Positions 1 through 6,368 are shown, counted from the stretch's first letter. The stretch: 9,531 nt of DNA from AWTP1-13 sp035253505 (GCA_035253505.1 DATFCC010000423.1:1-9531); one strand, 5' to 3'. Notes: generated by a model from the sequence alone, not told the origin. Numbers and translations are program-made.

Positions 1-29
1 TAGCAGGTTTGACGATGACACCAGATTTT

Positions 30-124
30 CCATCAGTGCCTCAGGCTTGACCCGAGGATCCTATCTCAGCGAGCTCCGGAACTCGCTGATAACTGGATGG
101 TCGGGACAAGCCCGACCATGACAC
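30..124. repeat. Intergenic palindromic repeat cluster
   Basis: Three short inverted repeats lie in tandem in the non-coding stretch before 201. The first has imperfect 7-nt arms at 39-45 and 51-57 (one mismatch). The second has perfect 8-bp arms at 66-73 and 82-89 around a TCCGGA core. The third has perfect 9-bp arms (ATGGTCGGG / CCCGACCAT) at 97-105 and 111-119 with a 5-nt ACAAG loop. The pattern resembles small dispersed extragenic palindromes common in GC-rich Alphaproteobacteria (family resemblance from memory, not searched). The cluster lies 3' of the minus-strand dehydrogenase gene, so it may act in transcript ends. No coding sequence is supported in 1-201. Confidence 0.6.
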
Positions 125-136
125 CTTGGGTATGTT

Positions 137-157
137 GCGCGTGGGCGCTCACCGCGC
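137..157 (-). terminator. Possible hairpin downstream of the dehydrogenase gene
   Basis: Read on the minus strand, 45 nt past the dehydrogenase stop codon, the sequence can fold into a 7-bp GC-rich stem (157-150 with 143-137, one bulged G) with a 6-nt loop. No T-run follows, so it is not a canonical intrinsic terminator. It could be an RNA 3'-end-stabilising hairpin or incidental in such GC-rich DNA. Confidence 0.25.
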
Positions 158-201
158 GCTTATGTGAATGCATCTCGTACCCATGCGCATGATGTGCGCG
201 C

Positions 202-1173
202 TTACCCGCTCGCCAGCTCGGGCACCACCCACAGCGCCGGCTCTCCGCGGGCGACGCGCTGCACGTTGTCGAAGGCGTTGCGGAAACGCGCCACGTGGTT
301 GTCCCAGGTCGGGCCGGCGAAATGCGCGGTCAGGACCACGTTGTCGAGCTTGAGCAGCGGATTGCCGGCAGGCGGCGGCTCCTGGTCGAACACGTCGAGG
401 CCGGCGCCGAACAGCTTGCCGTCGCTGAGGGCCTTGCACAGCGCCGGCTCGTCGATCACCGGGCCGCGGCAGGTGTTGACGAGGATCGCCGTCGGCTTCA
501 TCGCCGCCAGCTCGCCGGCGCCGATCATGTGACGGGTCGACTCGTTGAGCGGCACGTTGAGCGACACCACGTCGGATGTGCGCAGAAGCTCGCGCAACAG
601 GCGGAACTTCACGCCCAGCGCGTCCTCGGCGTCCTCGCTGAGCCGGGCGATGTCATAGTACTGCACGCGCATGCCGAAGGCCCGCGCCAGCCGCGCCACC
701 TTCTTGCCGATGGTGCCCAGCCCGACGATGCCCAGCGTCTTGTCGTAGAGCTCGTACATGCGCGGCGCCGGGCCGTTGCCGCGCCAGCGGCCGCCAGACA
801 CATTCTGGTGCTGCCACACCACTTTGCGCGCCACCGTCAGCATCAGCATGATGGCGTGCTCTGCCACCGAGATCGCGTTGGCACCGCCGTTGTTGGAAAC
901 CGGCACCTTGGCGCGGCGCGCCGCCTCGATGTCGACGGCGTCGTAGCCCGCGCTCAGGAGCTGCACGAGCTTCAGGCGCGGCGCTGCCCGATAGAAGGCG
1001 TCCGGCATCTTCACGTTCGGGTAGCAGACCATGTACTCGGCCGCGCCGAGCGCACCCTCGAGGCCCGCGCCGCTCTCCGGCACCAGCACCAGATCGAAGC
1101 CCGAGGGCGCCATCTGGCGGGCGATCTCGCCCGTTTCGGCCGATGGCGGCACGACGATGATCCTGGGGCCCAT
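202..1173 (-). CDS. D-2-hydroxyacid dehydrogenase (NAD-dependent, D-isomer-specific family)
   Basis: This 323-aa cytosolic enzyme is predicted to interconvert a 2-hydroxyacid and its 2-oxoacid using NAD(H); the substrate cannot be told. Seen: an N-terminal substrate domain, then a Rossmann fold with GLGTIG at 151-156 and an acidic residue 18 positions later (Asp174), favouring NAD over NADP. The family's catalytic set is complete: Arg236 in NTCRGPVID, Glu265 in FDQEPP and His284 in TAHFAGPTWDN. Length is typical for the family (about 310-340 aa). The ATG at 1173 follows a strong GGAGG site at a spacing of about 7 nt; a second ATG 4 nt upstream is out of frame. A sigma70-like promoter is proposed at 1212-1241. 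The gene is divergent from the metallo-hydrolase at 1347, which may share its regulatory region. The WDN after the catalytic-His AGPT motif looks like a subgroup signature. Glyoxylate/hydroxypyruvate reductase or phosphoglycerate dehydrogenase-like roles are possible. Confidence 0.92.
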   Translation of the reverse strand: MGPRIIVVPPSAETGEIARQMAPSGFDLVLVPESGAGLEGALGAAEYMVCYPNVKMPDAFYRAAPRLKLVQLLSAGYDAVDIEAARRAKVPVSNNGGANAISVAEHAIMLMLTVARKVVWQHQNVSGGRWRGNGPAPRMYELYDKTLGIVGLGTIGKKVARLARAFGMRVQYYDIARLSEDAEDALGVKFRLLRELLRTSDVVSLNVPLNESTRHMIGAGELAAMKPTAILVNTCRGPVIDEPALCKALSDGKLFGAGLDVFDQEPPPAGNPLLKLDNVVLTAHFAGPTWDNHVARFRNAFDNVQRVARGEPALWVVPELASG

Positions 1174-1211
1174 GCATTCTCCTCCGTTCCCTCATCCGGG
1201 CATTGCCGGGC

Positions 1212-1241
1212 AGCATAGGCTCCACGCGCATCCATCGACAA
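1212..1241 (-). promoter_or_regulatory. Candidate sigma70 promoter for the dehydrogenase gene
   Basis: On the minus strand, TTGTCG (1241-1236) and TATGCT (1217-1212) are separated by 18 nt. Each matches 4 of 6 consensus bases. Transcription would begin near 1205, about 30 nt before the ATG at 1173, leaving room for the GGAGG ribosome site. This is pattern matching only. No equally good plus-strand promoter was found for the divergent gene at 1347. Confidence 0.35.
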
Positions 1242-1346
1242 TGCACCAGCCGCGCGCCGAGCGCAGGGGCAGCGTGCAAACATCGCCTAGTCGGAGGGAA
1301 GCGCCGCGGCTACCATTTCCGCCGGCGCCAGCCCGGAGGAATTCAC

Positions 1347-2219
1347 ATGCTCGAACCCATCAAGGTGGGCAACATCACCATCCATCGCATCGTCGAGCAG
1401 GAGGGGCCGTTCTTCGACATGATGACGTTCTTCCCCGCCCTCACCAAGGAGGTGCTGGAGGAGAACCGCGGCTGGCTGCAGCCGCGCTACATGAGCCCCA
1501 AGAACGAGCTGATGCTGTGCATCCAGAGCTACCTGGTGCAGACGCCGCATCACAACATCCTCATCGACACCTGCGTCGGCAACGACAAGCCGCGCCCCAC
1601 GCGCGCCTTCTGGAACATGATGAAGTCGGACCGCTTCGAGAAGAGCCTGGCGGCCACGGGCGTGGGCGTGGGCGACATCGACTTCGTCATGTGCACGCAC
1701 CTGCATGTGGATCATGTGGGCTGGAACACGCGACTCGAGAACGGCCGCTGGGTGCCGACCTTCCCCAAGGCCCGCTACGTCTTCGCCGACCGCGAGCTCG
1801 AATACTGGACCAAGCGCCAGAAGGACGACGCCTCCACCTGCCCGTGGGTGACGGACTCGGTGCTCCCCATCGTCGCCGCCAACCGCGTCGACATCGTCAA
1901 GAGCCAGTTCGCCTTCAACGATCTCGTCAACCTGATCCCCACCCCCGGCCACACCATCGACCACTACTCGGTGCACGTCGGCAAGGCGGGCGCCGACGCG
2001 GTCGTCACCGGCGACATGATCCACTCGCCGCTGCAGGCGCGCTATCCCGAGTTCGGCATGATGTCGGACTACGACTCCGCCCAGGCCGGCCGCTCGCGCC
2101 GCGAGCTGTTCGGCCGCTTCTGCGACACCTCCACCCTGATGTGCACCGCGCACTTCCCCTCGCCCTCGGCGGGCCGCTTCGTGCGCTTCAAGGACGCCTT
2201 CGACTTCAAGCCGGCTTGA
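1347..2219 (+). CDS. Metallo-beta-lactamase-fold hydrolase, possibly lactonase or esterase
   Basis: This 290-aa hydrolase has the full two-metal ligand set of the MBL superfamily: HLHVDH at 118-123 (His118, His120, Asp122, His123), His202 in TPGH, Asp223 in VTGDMIHSP and His269 in CTAHFP. The spacing of the later ligands (21 and 46 residues) resembles the AHL-lactonase/AiiA-like branch. The Tyr that lies three residues after the bridging Asp in AiiA is His226 here, so quorum-lactone hydrolysis should not be assumed. No signal peptide or membrane segment is evident; a cytosolic location is inferred. ATG 1347 is chosen because GGAGGA at 1335-1340 lies 6 nt upstream and homology-like sequence begins there; a 48-codon in-frame extension to 1203 lacks protein character. 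The gene is divergent from a 2-hydroxyacid dehydrogenase. A lactone or ester hydrolase feeding a hydroxyacid to that enzyme is a reasonable but untested idea. Confidence 0.9.
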   Translation: MLEPIKVGNITIHRIVEQEGPFFDMMTFFPALTKEVLEENRGWLQPRYMSPKNELMLCIQSYLVQTPHHNILIDTCVGNDKPRPTRAFWNMMKSDRFEKSLAATGVGVGDIDFVMCTHLHVDHVGWNTRLENGRWVPTFPKARYVFADRELEYWTKRQKDDASTCPWVTDSVLPIVAANRVDIVKSQFAFNDLVNLIPTPGHTIDHYSVHVGKAGADAVVTGDMIHSPLQARYPEFGMMSDYDSAQAGRSRRELFGRFCDTSTLMCTAHFPSPSAGRFVRFKDAFDFKPA

Positions 2220-2651
2220 CCGGTCGCAGCGAGCTGCACCCGCCCGTGCCGCGCCGTCGCGTGCGAGCCCCTGGATAGGTGCAACTGCCCGCGCGCCGTC
2301 CCGGTGCAACCGCGGGTCGTCGCTAGCGGCGGTCCACGGCCCAACATTTGACGTCATCCCGCGAAGGCGGGGGCCAGGTCACCAAGCCGCGGAGAGCGGC
2401 GGGCTCCGTGCATTCGACGCCTTTCCCTCAATCGGCGGCCGAGAGCAGCACCATCGCAAAATGAGTTCTTTTCGATCCGTGCACCGGGTTCCCGCCTTCG
2501 CGGGAATGACGCTTGCAGGTTGCGAGGCGCATCCCAAGTGGCGTCACCCCCGCGAAGGCGGTGGCCCAGGTCACCAAGCCGCGGGGAGTGGCGTGCGATG
2601 ATGCAGAGCCCGACTTTCGACAACTCCACGCACGGCCGGCGGGAGGCAACC
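2220..2651. other. Non-coding gap between convergent genes
   Basis: This 432-bp stretch separates the stop of the plus-strand metallo-hydrolase from the stop of the minus-strand SDR gene. Open frames across it are made of translated repeats and are not supported as genes. A 14-bp perfect palindrome (TCAAGCCGGCTTGA, 2206-2219) overlaps the metallo-hydrolase stop codon. No T-rich intrinsic terminator was found. Most of 2350-2598 is a composite repeat, listed separately. Confidence 0.7.
2350..2598. repeat. Composite CCCGCGAAGGCGGG-family repeat (two direct copies, one inverted)
   Basis: Copy A (2350 to about 2406) and copy C (2540 to about 2598) are direct repeats. They share GCGTCA/ACGTCA, CGCGAAGGCGG and an identical 19-nt block CCAGGTCACCAAGCCGCGG (2374-2392 and 2566-2584). 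Between them, copy B at 2491-2504 is the exact reverse complement of CCCGCGAAGGCGGG at 2358-2371. Each core can itself fold into a 5-bp stem with a 4-nt loop, and A and B could pair as a 14-bp stem. This repeat type is widely scattered between genes in Alphaproteobacteria (from memory). It may be a REP/BIME-like non-autonomous element or a transcript-end structure for the two convergent genes. No transposase or target duplication is visible. Confidence 0.75.
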
Positions 2652-3422
2652 TCACGTCATCCACATCCCACCCGTCACGTCATAGCAGGCACCGGTGACG
2701 TAGGCGGCCTCGTCGGAGGCGAGGAACGCCACCACCTTGGCCACGTCCTCGGGCGTGCCGATGCGCCCGAGCGGGATCGTCTTCGCCCGCTCCGCCGCGC
2801 GCGGCAGGCCGGCGGCCTCCGACACCGCATCGAGCGCATCGCGCATCGGCGTGCCGCCGATCAGTCCCGGGCACACAGCATTGACGCGCACCCCGTGGGG
2901 CGCCACCTCAGGTGCCAGAGACTGCGTCATGCCGACCACCGCGAACTTGGTGGCGGCATAGGCGCTGAACGCGGGATGCCCGCGACGCCCGAGCCACGAG
3001 GCCAAATTGACAACGGCACCGTGCCGGCGCTCCACCATCCCGGGCACCACGGCCCGCGTCACGTTGAATACGCCATCCACGTTCACGGCGAACGTGTCGC
3101 GCCAGTCTTCTTGCGAGATCGTCAGCAGCGATCCGAGCCGGGCGACGCCGGCGTTGTTGACCAGGATGTCGAAGGGCGCGCCGGCCTCCGCCAGACTTGC
3201 AATACCCCCGCGCACCGAAGCTGCATCGCCCACGTTCCCCATCGCGGCCTGGGCGCTCCGCCCGATCGCCCGCACCTCGCCGGCTGTGGCTTCCGCGGCC
3301 GCGGCGTCGATGTCGAGGATGGCGATATCGCAGCCCTCTCGCGCCAGCTTGAGCGCGATGGCCCGCCCGATGCCGGCGCCGCCGCCGGTGATCAACGCCC
3401 GCCTGCCCGCCAGCCCCTCCAT
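2652..3422 (-). CDS. SDR-family NAD(P)-dependent oxidoreductase (FabG-like)
   Basis: This 256-aa classical short-chain dehydrogenase probably oxidises or reduces a hydroxyl/keto group, here plausibly on a 3-hydroxyacyl-CoA or related intermediate. Seen: the cofactor motif TGGGAGIG at 12-19, Asp37 at the end of the second beta strand (NAD preference), NNAG at 89-92, and the catalytic tetrad Asn114, Ser142, Tyr155, Lys159 (YAATK), followed by PG at 185-186. Length is typical (about 250 aa). ATG 3422 is chosen because the family N-terminus starts there and the MaoC stop codon lies only 5 nt upstream, which places the ribosome site (GGGGTGA) in the end of the MaoC gene. A longer frame to 3653 is an overlap artefact. 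It is the last gene of the CoA-transferase/MaoC/SDR operon. The exact substrate is unknown. Confidence 0.93.
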   Translation of the reverse strand: MEGLAGRRALITGGGAGIGRAIALKLAREGCDIAILDIDAAAAEATAGEVRAIGRSAQAAMGNVGDAASVRGGIASLAEAGAPFDILVNNAGVARLGSLLTISQEDWRDTFAVNVDGVFNVTRAVVPGMVERRHGAVVNLASWLGRRGHPAFSAYAATKFAVVGMTQSLAPEVAPHGVRVNAVCPGLIGGTPMRDALDAVSEAAGLPRAAERAKTIPLGRIGTPEDVAKVVAFLASDEAAYVTGACYDVTGGMWMT

Positions 3423-3427
3423 CGCCG

Positions 3428-3868
3428 TCACCCCTGGTCCTTGACCCAGGCGAGGACGTGCGTCGCCACGCCCACCAGCTCGCCGCGCTGGTTGATCATC
3501 TTGATGTCGCTGCGCGAGCGCCGTTTCACCGGATCGATCTCGGCGATGGTGTAGGTCAGCGTGACCGTATCGCCGATGAACACCGGCCCCAGGAAGCGCA
3601 CCTTGTCGTAGCCGAGCGACACCGCCGTCTCGCCACCGCCCGTGCTCCCGCACTTCTCGATCATCATGGTCGAGCAGGTGGAGGCATAGCCGATCAGCAG
3701 CGCACCGTGGGCGATACGGCGGCCGTACTTGGAGCGCGCCATGTACTGCTCATTGACGTGGTTGACCGCGAAGTCGCCGGTGATGCCGGCAAACATGTAG
3801 ATGTCGGTCTCGCCCACCGTCTTGGCGAACGTGACGCTGTCGCCGGGCTTGACGTAGAACTCGCTCAT
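3428..3868 (-). CDS. MaoC-like hotdog-fold enoyl-CoA hydratase/dehydratase
   Basis: This is a 146-aa single-hotdog protein. The family adds water to trans-2-enoyl-CoA to give (R)-3-hydroxyacyl-CoA, or acts as a related dehydratase. Seen: the hydratase-2 signature FAGITGDFAVNHVNEQYM at 26-43 with the catalytic pair Asp32 and His37 (same 5-residue spacing as PhaJ Asp31/His36), followed by GRRIAHGALL at 49-58. Length fits PhaJ-type hydratases (about 135-160 aa). ATG 3868 is chosen because it overlaps the CoA-transferase stop in ATGA and has AGGAGAGG (3880-3873) just upstream. A longer frame to 4201 only shadows the CoA-transferase. It sits between a CoA-transferase and an SDR, so hydration of a CoA thioester is likely. 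The (R)-stereochemistry is inferred from the family. Confidence 0.92.
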   Translation of the reverse strand: MSEFYVKPGDSVTFAKTVGETDIYMFAGITGDFAVNHVNEQYMARSKYGRRIAHGALLIGYASTCSTMMIEKCGSTGGGETAVSLGYDKVRFLGPVFIGDTVTLTYTIAEIDPVKRRSRSDIKMINQRGELVGVATHVLAWVKDQG

Positions 3869-5100
3869 GACGCCTCTCCTGCTGGTGCCTGCGCGCTCGC
3901 ACGGTGAAGGGTGACGATCTTCTCCCGCGCCAGCGCCGTGATGTCGCCGTCGGACAGGCCGATCTCCTTCAGCACCTCGGCCGTCTGCGCGCCGAGCGGC
4001 TGCGGCGCAAGGCGCACGGACGCGCTGGCCCCATCGTAGTGCACGGGATGGTTGACGAGCGTCACGGGCGCATTGGTCGCCCCGGTGCCCTTCACGGTCA
4101 TCAGCGCCTGCATGTGGTTGACCTGCGGGTCGTCGAGGATCTCGGCGTAGCCCTGCACCGGTGCATGCCAGATCTTGAGCGGCTCCATGCGTGCGGTCCA
4201 CTGCGCGGTGGTCGCCTGCGCAAGCTTGCTCGCGATCATCTCGGTGATCTCGTCCTGTTTGCTCCAGGTGTCCTTGTCGCCGTAATCCGCCAACCTTGGC
4301 TCGTCGATGGCCTTGGCCAGCGCCGACAGCGGCGACAGCGATATGGCCAGGTGCCCGTCGCTGGTGGCGTAGACGCCGTAGGGCGCGGCGAAGTACCAGC
4401 CAGCGACATGCCGGAAAGCCTGTGGGCCAGGCGGCCGCGCCGGCGCATTGGCCCAGGCGACGATCGATTCCGCCTGCAGGTCGAGCGCCGACTGCATGAG
4501 GCTGGCATCGACGCGGCAGCCCTGTCCCGTCCGTTTCTGGCGGACGACGGCGGCCAGGATGCCCATCGCGAACAGCGCGGCGCCGTGGTGGTCGATGACG
4601 GAGGCGCCGGCCGGACGTGGCCCCGTCGCCGCCTGCCCGGTGATGGCCATCATGCCGAACAGCGCCTGCGCCAGCAGGTCCTGGCCCGGCTTCTCGGCGT
4701 AGGGCCCGCTCGGCCCGTAGCCCGAGGCCGAGGCATAGATGAGCGAGGGCTTGCGCGCCTTCAGCACCTCGTATCCGAGCCCCAGCTTGTCCATCACGCC
4801 CGGGCGGTAGTTCTCAGCCACCACGTCGGCCGTATCGATCAGGCGCAGCGCCAGCTCGCGGCCCTTATGAGACTTGAGGTCGATCGCCACGTTGCGCTTG
4901 TTGCGGTTGGCGCAGAGATGCAGCGCGCTCTGACCGTCGTGGAAAATGTTGCCGCCGGCCCAGTGGCGCTGCCACGCTCCGTCCGGCCCCTCCACGGCGA
5001 TCACGTCGGCGCCGAGGTCGCCCAGCGCCTGAATGCCCATCGGCCCGAGCAGGAAATGATTGAAGCTCACCACGCGGATACCGCTCAGCAGATCGAGCAT
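3865..5100 (-). CDS. Family III CoA-transferase (CaiB/BaiF)
   Basis: This 411-aa enzyme is predicted to move CoA between acyl-CoA and a free carboxylic acid through an aspartyl intermediate. Seen: the N-terminal GIRVVSFNHFLLGPMGIQ stretch at 7-24 with GADVIAVEGPDG following; NRNKRNVAIDLKSHKGREL at 65-83; ENYRPGVMDKLGLGYEVL at 96-113; and SGYGPSGPYAEKPGQD at 126-141 with Asp141 in the place of the catalytic Asp, followed by the conserved AITG at 152-155. Length is typical (about 380-420 aa). ATG 5100 is preceded by AGAGGA at good spacing. It is the first gene of a three-gene operon and ends in a 4-nt ATGA overlap with the MaoC gene, implying translational coupling. Activation of a small organic acid for hydration and oxidation is the likely role; donor and acceptor are not readable from sequence. 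Confidence 0.94.
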   Translation of the reverse strand: MLDLLSGIRVVSFNHFLLGPMGIQALGDLGADVIAVEGPDGAWQRHWAGGNIFHDGQSALHLCANRNKRNVAIDLKSHKGRELALRLIDTADVVAENYRPGVMDKLGLGYEVLKARKPSLIYASASGYGPSGPYAEKPGQDLLAQALFGMMAITGQAATGPRPAGASVIDHHGAALFAMGILAAVVRQKRTGQGCRVDASLMQSALDLQAESIVAWANAPARPPGPQAFRHVAGWYFAAPYGVYATSDGHLAISLSPLSALAKAIDEPRLADYGDKDTWSKQDEITEMIASKLAQATTAQWTARMEPLKIWHAPVQGYAEILDDPQVNHMQALMTVKGTGATNAPVTLVNHPVHYDGASASVRLAPQPLGAQTAEVLKEIGLSDGDITALAREKIVTLHRASAQAPAGEAS

Positions 5101-5417
5101 ACGGGTCCTCTCTTTGTCCCAGCCGGAGTGCTAAAGCGCGCCGGGCCACCCCGCAAGCGGCCGTCGGGCGGGTCAGCCCGGCCAAGGCCGACCGGCTCCG
5201 CCAGCGCGTTGAGCTGCACAAGCCCCCTTCTCGGGATAGGTCGATTGCCGCGAGGACGGGTCGGGCCGTGGTGCTGCTTGCGCCGACTGCGCCTGATGAG
5301 TGGACGTAGGGCGCAATAGCGAGGCGTATTGCGCCGCGTGCCAGCCGTGCGGATCGTGCGGTGCAATAAGGCTCGCCCATCGGGGCCTGCTGCCGCCACA
5401 GACCCTGTCGGCACGCG
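5101..5417. other. Intergenic region upstream of the CoA-transferase operon
   Basis: This 317-bp gap separates the stop of the minus-strand cytochrome b561 gene from the CoA-transferase start, so it should hold the operon's promoter. No convincing -35/-10 pair was seen. It contains the GGCGCAATA hairpin repeat (5310-5335), and its right half (about 5295-5375) looks like an extended dispersed element. Open frames here have no recognisable protein character. Confidence 0.6.
5310..5335. repeat. GGCGCAATA hairpin repeat
   Basis: Perfect 9-bp inverted arms GGCGCAATA (5310-5318) and TATTGCGCC (5327-5335) flank the 8-nt loop GCGAGGCG. A related GGTGCAATAAGG lies at 5360-5371, suggesting a larger element of about 75 bp. 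The motif resembles a dispersed extragenic hairpin seen in many Proteobacteria (from memory). Its position between two same-strand genes would let it act as a transcript boundary, but no T-run follows in either direction. Confidence 0.7.
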
Positions 5418-5996
5418 CTACCCGCTGCGATTGCCGGCCCTTCGCGGCAGCATGCGGTGGAGGAGGCGGTCGCGCAATCCGAAGTGGTGACCGAGCACGA
5501 TGGCGAGATGGGCGCCGAGCGGCAGCAGGAGCAGCATGGCACTCGCCACGTGCACCCACTTTGCCGTGGCGGCGAGCAGCGGCGATAGCGGCAGCGGGTT
5601 GGGCAAGGGCACGGCGCCGAACAGCAGCACGCCGTAGCCCCCGGCCATGACATAGAGAAAGCCGCTCAGCGGCATGACGAGCATCGCCGCATAGAGAAGC
5701 TGCTCGGCGCGATGGATGATCTTCTGCTCGACGAGCGTGAGGGTCGGCGCCCATGGCGGCAGCTCGCCGGCCCGGCGGTTGAAGAGGCGAGCAACAGCCA
5801 GCACGAGCGCGACGAGGCCCAGCGACTTGTGCCAGTTGTAATAGGCGTTCTGGCCAAGACCGAGCGTGGTGGCTTCGGCCGGCGTGCGCAGCATGATCGC
5901 GGCCGAGACGTACTGCAGCGCGAACAGCAGTACGATCAGCCAATGCAGCAGCTTGGTGAGCGATCCGTAGCCGGCGCCGGAGTTGCGGAGAGGCAT
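5418..5996 (-). CDS. Cytochrome b561 (four-helix membrane di-haem protein)
   Basis: This 192-aa inner-membrane electron carrier has four hydrophobic helices near 15-35, 56-71, 96-119 and 143-168. Candidate haem-ligand histidines sit in the usual places: His18 (TKLLHW), His56 (NWHKSLG), His149 (WVHV) and His163 (GAHLAIVLGHHF), plus PLSG at 109-112. The family (E. coli CybB type) moves electrons between quinol and partner proteins or superoxide. Length is typical (about 175-200 aa). ATG 5996 is the first start after an in-frame TGA, but its GGAGG lies only about 1 nt upstream, unusually close, so the true start or initiation mode is uncertain. No catecholase, YceI or other partner gene is adjacent; a 317-bp gap separates it from the downstream operon. 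The C-terminal tail (RMLPRRAGNRSG) is basic and probably cytoplasmic. Confidence 0.9.
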   Translation of the reverse strand: MPLRNSGAGYGSLTKLLHWLIVLLFALQYVSAAIMLRTPAEATTLGLGQNAYYNWHKSLGLVALVLAVARLFNRRAGELPPWAPTLTLVEQKIIHRAEQLLYAAMLVMPLSGFLYVMAGGYGVLLFGAVPLPNPLPLSPLLAATAKWVHVASAMLLLLPLGAHLAIVLGHHFGLRDRLLHRMLPRRAGNRSG

Positions 5997-6023
5997 TCCT
6001 CCATCCTGTCACGAGTCGGGCCA

Positions 6024-6092
6024 TCCTTCGACGGGCTCAGGACCGGGTTCGCGCGGCGCGGTTCCCTGCGACCACGTGCCGAGCCGGTCGAA
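6024..6092. repeat. CCTTCGACGGGCTCAGGA-type inverted repeat
   Basis: TCCTTCGACGGGCTCAGGA at 6024-6042 faces an inverted partner CCGAGCCGGTCGAA at 6079-6092, a near match to its reverse complement, with about 36 nt between. A second member of the family is at 6253-6310. This looks like a dispersed extragenic palindrome pair (REP/BIME-like). It begins 28 nt upstream of the cytochrome b561 start codon, so it lies in that gene's promoter or 5' leader zone. Confidence 0.65.
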
Positions 6093-6162
6093 CTGGGAAA
6101 AGCACGCGCAGCCCGGCCTGCGCCAGGGTCAGGACGGCTCGCGGCCCCACACTCTCAACGTA

Positions 6163-6195
6163 GATCCCCGCCTTCGCGTCGGGAAGGCGGGGATC
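6163..6195. repeat. Perfect 13-bp stem-loop related to the CCCGCCTTCGCGGG family
   Basis: Arms GATCCCCGCCTTC (6163-6175) and GAAGGCGGGGATC (6183-6195) are perfect inverted repeats around a 7-nt loop. The left arm shares CCCGCCTTCGCG with the inverted copy at 2491-2504, so it appears to be a diverged member of that family with a longer stem. No T-run follows. Confidence 0.7.
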
Positions 6196-6252
6196 CGCCA
6201 CCTCGCCTGCGCCGCCGCGTGTTGACGCACCCATGCCACCTCTCCGACACCT

Positions 6253-6310
6253 TGGTAAGCCTGCCGAACCATGGATGGAGCGCGCTGCCCGTCCTTCGAC
6301 AGGCTCAGGA
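6253..6310. repeat. CCTTCGACAGGCTCAGGA-type inverted repeat, second copy
   Basis: GTCCTTCGACAGGCTCAGGA at 6291-6310 is nearly identical to 6024-6042. It is paired with a degenerate inverted arm, GGTAAGCCTGCCGAACCATGG, from about 6253 to 6273. The unit is about 58 bp, similar in design to the one at 6024-6092, which supports a mobile or duplicated short element rather than chance. Confidence 0.65.
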
Positions 6311-6368
6311 GGATGGCGGTTTGCGGCGTGGTCGGCGGCAGTCTCTCGCGATGGCGCCCCCGCAGTCT

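Noticed and set aside
1203..1346. Upstream extension of the metallo-hydrolase reading frame
   Set aside because: The strong GGAGGA site directly before ATG 1347 and the family-like N-terminus starting there make the 48-codon extension unlikely; the extension has Arg/Ala-rich shadow character.
1287..2357. Long antisense open frame opposite the metallo-hydrolase gene
   Set aside because: It has the His/Val/Gly/Ala-rich composition typical of a frame shadow of high-GC DNA, while the opposite strand has a complete MBL motif set and ribosome site.
2354..2664. Small minus-strand frames in the gap between convergent genes
   Set aside because: They are translations of the repeat units (the same SPRLGDL phrase occurs twice in one frame), a common source of false hypothetical proteins.
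3904..5319. Long plus-strand open frame opposite the CoA-transferase
   Set aside because: Arg/His/Gly-rich shadow; the minus strand encodes an intact family III CoA-transferase.
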